From contig NC_090147.1 of NCBI RefSeq assembly GCF_017916325.1, forward strand, positions 31,001 to 95,000: a DNA stretch of 64,000 nucleotides, written 5' to 3'. The DNA is from Leishmania martiniquensis (taxonomy: Eukaryota; Euglenozoa; Kinetoplastea; Trypanosomatida; Trypanosomatidae). Under the pieces are notes generated by a model. The model made no database searches. It was given only the letters and a program-made list of their open reading frames with translations, and had not been told where the DNA came from. Each line of letters opens with the position of its first letter. Positions within the stretch are counted from its first letter, which is position 1. The position numbers were made by a program, and so were the translations under genes. Positions 58,901-64,000 of the stretch are shown in pieces.

Positions 58901-60471
58901 TGGGCTTCACGGTGCGAACGGGCAGTCACCACAGCCTAGGCCGCTCCACAGGGCCATCTTCTGTGTCATCAGTGACGGGGCTGGGCAGCGATGGCGGCGG
59001 CGGTAGCGGGCGCCTCACCCTTGCCCGAGATGCACTTGGTACTACGCTCGAAGGTATGTACCTGATTGCCCGCCGTGTGTTGGGACTGCAGGGCCTCTTC
59101 GTGTCCTCCACACCTGCGCCCACTACTCCAGCAGCAGACACAGGCGTGGAGACGCGCGTCCGCGGCACGGGGGGCCCTTCTGTCGCTGGGTCCGCCGCAT
59201 TGGGTGGCGGGGGCCCCTGTATGTCGGCCAAAGGCTCCACATGCCCAAACGCGGCTGCCGTACGGATTTCCCCAGAGACGGAAAGAGAGGCGCTCGGCAC
59301 CGTGGCGGCTACGCTTGCCCTTACGTGCCTCGTGCTCGCGCACAATCTTCTCGACGATCTGCTTGAGCAGCCCTTCCTCGTGCTGTGGACAACAGAGCTG
59401 GCGTCGTTTACGCTCGACGTGTCGCTGCTGATGCCGCGGCCCCTATCTGGACTGTTGAAGGCGGACGGGCTCGCAATGGCGCTGCTACTGCAGCCGGCAC
59501 AGTCCTTGCTGCTGGTGGTCGGGTTAGCAGCGACGTTGGTGACACGGGAGGCGCACATGGCCGCGGCATCTACTCGGGGCGGGAGGGGGCGCGGCAATTG
59601 CGGCACGCCATCGGCATCGAAGTCCGGCGCGCCCCAGTGGTATCCGTGGTGGTCCGCGTTCCGCGCCGCGGTGCTACGTGACACCGAGCTGCCAAGCTGC
59701 CTGTACAGCGGCGTGTGGCCAATTTTGGAGAGTGCTGAGGATACCCTTGCCGCATGCCTGGCGGAGGCGCGGCGGGACGCCTCTGGCGAGCGGCACACGA
59801 GCGACGGCAAGCGCGGCCGTCCTTCGCTGGTGGCGGGCAGCAGCTCAAGGGAGGAAGGCATGCCGGCGGGGGCACCGGTGCCTTCGCCGAGCCGCGGGGG
59901 CCGCCGGGGTGGCGCTGGAGGAGGGCGGCGGGTGTTGTCTCTTGCAGGGCCATCCTTCTCTGCGGCTGCGGGCCTTCCCTCAGTCACGAATGTGCGCGGC
60001 ACCTCATCGTCGACGCGCAGCAACGCTAACCCTTGCAGAAGCAGCATCGATCAGGCCGCCCCCCATGGGCGCCGCCTTCTCTTGACGGCGTCTCCAGCAG
60101 ACAGCGTGGTGAGTTGCGGGGCAGGCAGTGTTGTCCCGAAGAGCGACCCTTACGTGCCCCGCAGGCTCTGCGGGGACGCTGTCCTTTGCCAAGACGACGG
60201 CATCCGCAGCGCGAGCACCGAAATGGATGCCCCCCACGCTGCTGCAAGAGGCTTGCTGTTCGCCCAGGGAGTGTCCGTCATGCCTGGCAATGAAATGGCA
60301 CTGCTCGCCTCAAGTTCGGCTCATACAAGCACCGCGCCGCCAGCGTCGCGTATGTTCTCCCTGTCCTTGACTAGAGCGGCACTGCTGCCTCAGCTAACCA
60401 CGGTCGTCGCCTCGGCTCTGTGGGCGTCGCTGGAGGCGGAGGAAATGCACTGGCCCGCCGAGGCTGCGTAG
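55966..60471 (+). CDS. Large protein of unknown function with RGG-like patch (1501 aa)
   Basis: Not recognised. Helical, folded-looking segments occur near residues 60-115 (WAALAIIEESYARWRQCITV), 490-530 (LLRAIITLVSEEEPLVQRVA), 580-660 (WLSCLLKMVAYLDGVHSALR; IFNCALVEEVLRSAAAAL) and 1105-1190 (LALTCLVLAHNLLDDLLEQP). Between them lie Ser-rich and acidic stretches and a basic Gly/Arg-rich patch near 325-370 (GAGRGGRGRRSQAGGGQRG), which could bind RNA. The helical blocks would fit a HEAT-like or scaffold protein, but that is a guess. The C-terminal third is again Gly/Ser-rich, ending in a short helix (VVASALWASLEAEEMHWP). The first in-frame ATG is used. The 3' region holds a strong hairpin. Confidence 0.8.
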   Translation: MSSASSHLERLLPSLHELLSAHPLEACAPSSAAPPRRSSTGLYREGSDGSCHNDATRPSANATSSLGCDPPWAALAIIEESYARWRQCITVWRKAIGNDSVFLTLLLHTGCLWCPNYAALHRVKRGLSTRGEQQRQSARTVPAANEKVSAGAGKAAAEGEQGRNVLLSRVNSLANAPFSTAVRRRGKRGSRVVAEAAAHSVYALAAAAEAHAEMAAACPASLWALHVLHFLRVEEVCSVSFASSSSSSSSAQKSGGQGDAVEPSPAPSSCVSSSPHSDSGDSSEGELTIARNNAGPSCSGSHRSQSSTESDRVGGDRTSDAEEVCVMRGRTPGAGRGGRGRRSQAGGGQRGIKRPRGKGRGERHRAASTNGRGKKPRLHSREGAREAHSSLNAPERQWVASSSLLPKLPHKESNGGGGAKHLGSTLAAVLSALQQQEQQRASAHRRDELVGDGAKNEGEERRRDSEGGLGRRSAAHHCGTGTLHTASATAEEKHALLLRAIITLVSEEEPLVQRVATALVNEWVDFMSVEASASPSCDTAVFSGGGGAGRGTVGSARAPSYAGADTPEQALRRRRMCDARHYWLSCLLKMVAYLDGVHSALREENAHIGAVLARQGIAPQDAEDIFTKSLPAIFNCALVEEVLRSAAAALPASQPFALTAWAAPPSLACTHATPTVRLWMPPPVLLLPFHLIGRGSAFGVWVPASAASVGCPPALPAARTPARAQGRFVPCVVESHGLYLSAEPHVDGAAQRPSAKAQDAEHCRLGFVVRCARSESLLESRHLASLDHLLPILHAPSVASQLTADGDRRLDQPHAQPSLRWWSCLLNETAGCPRMDLYVARTLFMLPIPAQSTLDGTTKHTGCAERVNADANACAVTADEAHYVGTRTKSTPGALKPPSVTVGIGRRPRGGFRRRPTMSAEEQAVRHEHPLLYHAMRAHLRAERSAFKAGSGDSQNGYGELLLLYGHPCGEEVTALRHMGFTVRTGSHHSLGRSTGPSSVSSVTGLGSDGGGGSGRLTLARDALGTTLEGMYLIARRVLGLQGLFVSSTPAPTTPAADTGVETRVRGTGGPSVAGSAALGGGGPCMSAKGSTCPNAAAVRISPETEREALGTVAATLALTCLVLAHNLLDDLLEQPFLVLWTTELASFTLDVSLLMPRPLSGLLKADGLAMALLLQPAQSLLLVVGLAATLVTREAHMAAASTRGGRGRGNCGTPSASKSGAPQWYPWWSAFRAAVLRDTELPSCLYSGVWPILESAEDTLAACLAEARRDASGERHTSDGKRGRPSLVAGSSSREEGMPAGAPVPSPSRGGRRGGAGGGRRVLSLAGPSFSAAAGLPSVTNVRGTSSSTRSNANPCRSSIDQAAPHGRRLLLTASPADSVVSCGAGSVVPKSDPYVPRRLCGDAVLCQDDGIRSASTEMDAPHAAARGLLFAQGVSVMPGNEMALLASSSAHTSTAPPASRMFSLSLTRAALLPQLTTVVASALWASLEAEEMHWPAEAA

Positions 60472-61226
60472 CGCCACAGCAGACGGCAGCACGAGCCTCG
60501 AGTGCCGTGGATGACGTGTGCGAAGTTTCTTCGACGGCCCCTCCTTTTCCCCCAACCACCACCACAACCACCTGTCCGTCGAACACCAATGCATAAGGCC
60601 TCGCTCCTGAGATAAAGGCGGCTCAATGGGATGGTGGGCCTCCGCCACCCCATTGAGCCCCCCTCCCTCCCCCAAGCCGCACTGCGATCTTGCTGGCAGG
60701 CTGCGCGCCTCTTCGTCCTCTGCCCGTACCGCCTCCATGACCACCTCAATGGCTCTTTCCCCTTCACCCATCCCTTTCTCTCCTCCCCTGCCTCACCCCG
60801 CCCCGCCCTGCACGTTGCGCATACTCAGGACCCCTTTTCCGAGTGCTCAGCGGGCCCCACTGCAGCGCGGCAGGCACACCCACGCTCCAACAGGCCCCTC
60901 ACGCACGCGTGCGCTTACTGCCATCCGCACGCCGGCGAGGCGACACCTATGTACACGGGCACGTTTGCTGCCATGACCCTAACGGGCAGTTGCGCCAGTG
61001 GTCTCGCATCCACATGTCCCCCCTCCCTGTCGTACGGAGCGACGGTGTAGTCACCGGCGACTGCACCTGCTGTTGCGTGCGGTGCGCTTCGCGGTGCTTC
61101 TCCCCCACTGCACCTCGGCGCTCGCCGCGGCCAGCGCAGTGACGACGCTTCCCCTGCGCAGCACCCCCGCCAACAGCGCCGTCATCAGCAGCGACCGACT
61201 CCCCTGCCCCGCACTCACCACCACTC
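60472..61226. other. Intergenic region, 0.75 kb
   Basis: 3' region of the 1501-aa gene, including the hairpin at 60620-60659. From about 61050 the sequence shows Ala/Ser/Leu-rich frames that may be the eroded upstream part of the pseudogene. Confidence 0.5.
60620..60659 (+). other. 18-bp hairpin with 4-base loop
   Basis: The arms 60620-60637 and 60642-60659 pair over 18 positions with one A-C mismatch and one G-T wobble in RNA, around the loop GCCT. It lies about 150 bp after the stop codon of the 1501-aa gene, so it would fold in the 3' UTR. Function is unknown; a protein-binding or stability element is possible. Confidence 0.7.
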
Positions 61227-63666
61227 ATGAGCTGTGGACGCCTCAGCCGTCGAGCACCACCGGCAGGGCTTTCCGCGTCGATGCCCCTGTCGAAACTCAT
61301 CGTGGCAATGGCGCTGCTCTACCTCGCCCCCCCCAGCGGTGTCCTTCCCTTCGCACGCACTGCGCCGATCCCGTCCACGTACTCGCCTGCTTCCGCTACC
61401 GGTGGCGCCACCTTCCCCCACCCATCCGTTCCAGCGATACCCATCACGCTCGAGATGCTGTTGCTGCATGTCCCTTCGATCATCGAAAACAGCTTCGAAC
61501 TGGGCGCCGTGCCGACCCTTTCCGTCTTTGCCCACGCCCTCTTCTCCCTCAACGGCACAGTCACGCTCAGCCCGACGCAGCACGGTCTGTCTGTCAGCTA
61601 CGCCTACTGGCGCAAAAAAAAAAAACGTGGCGTCGGCTGCTTCTGTGCTCGGGTGGGTCGTGGCAGAGTCAGTGGATTACTCAAAGTGCTCCGGTATCGG
61701 CGACTTCGTTGTCGGTCTCGTGCTGGCGCCGCTGCAACTGGGGAGTGCCTTTTTTTTTGCGGAATCGCAACGGTCAGGCCGTCACAGCCGCGAGGCCGGC
61801 ATCCCGGAGAACTGTCTGACTCACGCCGGACAATTCTCTGACTACATTCTCTGTACGACCGGCGCCGATATCGTGGCTACAGTGAGGAAAGCTCAGCTGA
61901 CGGCGGCTCCTCCTCCGGTGGTGACGATCGGGCCGGCGATAAACTTGGCAGCGCGGATCGCTCCGCCATGGGGTGGCAGCGGCCCAATCCGAGCAGTGCT
62001 CTGCGCTTGGACGCGTATGTACAGTGGCACCCCCTCCGTAGAAGTGGCAGAGACAGCGGTTCACAAGTGTGTCCGTCTACAAGCACACATGCACACACAC
62101 ATTTTTCTCTGTGTGTGTGTGTGTGTTCTGTGTCGCCGCGGTGGGGCACCTTACAGTGCCTGGCGTCCTGCAACTAGGGTCCATGCCTGTCGAGAGAACA
62201 GGCGGGTTGACATGCTCGCCAGATCCCCGGGCTATGGCCTCCAACACACGGGGTGGAGGCCAAGACCGCACTGATCAGTGTCAGTGCCACCCTCTGCTAT
62301 CAGACGACCTTTGCTGGAAGCCCGCGGCGGTCTTGTACGAAATTCACCGTCTTGAGGGTGCTCGTGGTGTGCTGGCCCTGCCCCCTTGGGCCTTCTCCAT
62401 GGCCACCGCACCCTGAGCGCAACGCCCTCACTGAGCTGAAGTGTTGCCGCGGGCCAACGTGTGGCCTGCGCAGTCGTGGGCACGGCTGCCCTCGTGACGT
62501 TGGTGACCGCGGGCGATGGCATCCCGCTTGCAGCAGAAGAGGATCGGTAGGACAAGTCCGTATCAGCCCTGTACCGCATCGCTGACCGATGGGGGGGAAC
62601 CCCTTCACATATCACCGGGGCTCGAGCTGACGACACGCGTGGAGGACGCGCCGCTGTTCGGGTCGGCTGCCGAGCCAAAAACGTCCTTTTATCTTTCGCA
62701 GAGGACTTCGTGTGGACGGGAACAGCAGGAGACTATCGGTGCGCCACCCGGTCAAGAGGACGGCCAAGCGCACCGTGGCGTCCCGCACGCTGACGTTCAC
62801 CATCCCGCCGCCTGCGCTCTTCATGCTGCGCATCGCCGCCCTCGACTCCGCTCAGGAATGCCGAAACGCATCTCCAATCAGCCACCACGTACTTGGATGC
62901 GATGTCCCTCTGCCGGACCTCGTTGCAAAGGAACGCTGTGAGGTGTGCACAAGCGGGGCGCGCAGCGCCTGCGCAAGCTGGGCACCCGTGTTGCGAACAT
63001 GTCCACCGCCGTGCCCGTTGGGATCACCGAAGGAGCAACCCTGACGTCTCACCGTCCCGCAGCTAAGCGCACAGCTATGCAGCGGCAAATGTGAGTGGAC
63101 GAGCTGGATGACGCTAAACGTGCCCGCACAAGTCTAGAGCAGCGATGCGACACCTGGATCCGCAAGGACGAGCGTGAGAGTGCCTATTGGCCAAGCAATG
63201 AGGCGCGCACCGAGCCACAGGCGGCGGGCCTCGCGCTGTGCCGACTCCTCCGGGATTGGCGCCCCGATGGGGGCAGCAGCGGGTGCGTCCGTGGCGGGCC
63301 ATTTACCCTCGTGCACACGTGCAGCAGCAGTCGAATGGGGTTGGTGGCATGCGGCAAGGTCTGTCTCTGAACACCTCTAGCGAGGGCACGCACCATCTGC
63401 GTAACGCGAGGAACATCGAGGTTGTGCTCTCCTTCCCGATGCCGGCCGGCTTTAACCCTACCGGCACGCTGTTGTGTATGGTTGGAGAGTGTGGCCCGCA
63501 CTCGGCGTCGTCTCTCATCTGTCTGTACGCGTGCACATGGCGTGTGGCGTCGCCAGTGCGGCTTGCCACTTTTCTTCCTGCGCCTCTTCGAGAACCGGAG
63601 AGACGCCACACAAAGCCATTGGTGGTGGAGTGTCATCAGTCGGAGGGTGAACAGGTGAATCGTTAG
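61227..63666 (+). pseudogene. Frame-broken gene remnant of unknown family
   Basis: Protein-like sequence is spread over all three + frames. Frame one (61227-61613) reads KLIVAMALLYLAPPSGVLPF and later PITLEMLLLHVPSIIENSFE. It breaks at a 12-A run (61614-61625) and continues in another frame (ASVLGWVVAESVDYSKC; IGDFVVGLVLAPLQLGSAFF), passing a run of nine T. Later pieces appear near 62580-62700 (EPLHISPGLELTTRVED), 62740-62850 (RTLTFTIPPPALFMLRI), 62950-63090 (RVANMSTAVPVGITEGATL) and 63410-63500 (NIEVVLSFPMPAGFNPTGTL). At least four shifts and several stops separate them. The homopolymer breaks could include sequencing errors, but the number of breaks favours decay. The N-terminal hydrophobic stretch could have been a signal sequence. 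I do not recognise the parent family. Confidence 0.6.
61614..61625 (+). other. 12-A homopolymer at a frame break
   Basis: A run of 12 A inside the coding-like remnant. Protein-like sequence changes frame across it, so it is either a replication-slippage frameshift or an assembly error. Confidence 0.85.
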
Positions 63667-64000
63667 TACTCCGTCACAGCCCACTCCCCTGACGAAATGC
63701 GGCGGCGGCCTTCGAGAGAGCATAGGGGCTGGTGTCCCCTTCTCTCTCCCTCCCCCGTCTGCCAGAGCACATGAACCTCAGCATATCATCAACCTCTCCG
63801 TCTCCCTTCCCCCTCCCCCCACCTTTCACCCTCCCTCCTCTGTCGAGGGCTCGCTCACCGAAGATCGACAGCCAACAAGTCAGCCACACACATCGCCCTG
63901 CGCACGAGAAGGTCATCCTTGGCAGCCACTCTCCAAGTCGAAGGCGCACGAGACGAGCGGAACGCCCAACATAAAAGAGTCGCTGTGTGCGTGTGTGTGT
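63667..64000. other. Terminal spacer
   Basis: Pyrimidine-rich spacer (CCCTTCCCCCTCCCCCC near 63804-63820) ending in a TG microsatellite that runs off the window end. It is probably the 5' intergenic region of the next gene; no gene is visible. Confidence 0.45.

Noticed and set aside
58926..60047. 373-codon minus-strand open frame inside the 1501-aa gene
   Set aside because: It is antisense to a longer frame with better protein character and has no recognisable domain; the GC-rich third positions explain it.
1..64000. CRISPR arrays, bacterial operons, ribosome-binding sites and Rho-independent terminators
   Set aside because: The gene content and spacing are those of a trypanosomatid nucleus, and no spaced direct-repeat array or bacterial signal was seen.

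Overview
The window looks like nuclear DNA of a Leishmania-type trypanosomatid. It is GC-rich, every recognisable gene is intronless and on the + strand, and the genes are separated by 0.7-3.8 kb of pyrimidine-rich, microsatellite-rich DNA with trans-splice-acceptor-like tracts (pyrimidine run, then AG) just upstream of start codons. The proteins fit as well: a glyoxalase II with the trypanothione-type C-terminus, a proteasome ATPase Rpt3, and long coiled-coil or low-complexity proteins. No strand switch, tRNA, rRNA or CRISPR array was seen, so the window reads as the interior of one polycistronic transcription unit. The sequence alone does not fix the species or subgenus.

Layout. 0-11 kb: a small Plus3 + RING protein, a FYVE-like coiled-coil protein and a 1379-aa coiled-coil protein. 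11.7-17.7 kb: an 869-bp repeat (arm A), a CMGC-type protein kinase gene, then the same repeat in inverted orientation (arm A'). 19-30 kb: an Aph-1-like membrane protein, a leucine-rich-repeat protein and an ALG9-type mannosyltransferase. 30.8-44.8 kb: a second, different 900-bp repeat (arm B), three genes (IQ/PHD-finger protein, unknown 901-aa protein, ubiquitin-specific protease), then the inverted arm B'. 46-60.5 kb: an unknown 1110-aa protein, Rpt3, glyoxalase II and an unknown 1501-aa protein. 61.2-63.7 kb: a frame-broken, apparently decaying gene.

The most striking structure is the pair of long, nearly perfect inverted repeats. Arms A/A' align end to end without indels, with one base difference noticed in 869 bp. 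Arms B/B' align over 900 bp with no difference seen. They enclose unique loops of 4.3 kb and 12.2 kb. In Leishmania, inverted repeats of this kind are established substrates for linear, palindromic gene amplification. They also predict inversion, gene conversion and, if both arms are transcribed in one precursor, very long double-stranded RNA.

By role, several genes touch protein turnover (RING protein, USP, Rpt3), membrane or secretory functions (Aph-1-like, ALG9-like), thiol detoxification (glyoxalase II) and probable cytoskeletal or scaffold functions (coiled-coil proteins). As usual in these genomes, neighbouring genes are not an obvious functional operon. Expression control is expected after transcription, through the 3' regions where the repeats sit.
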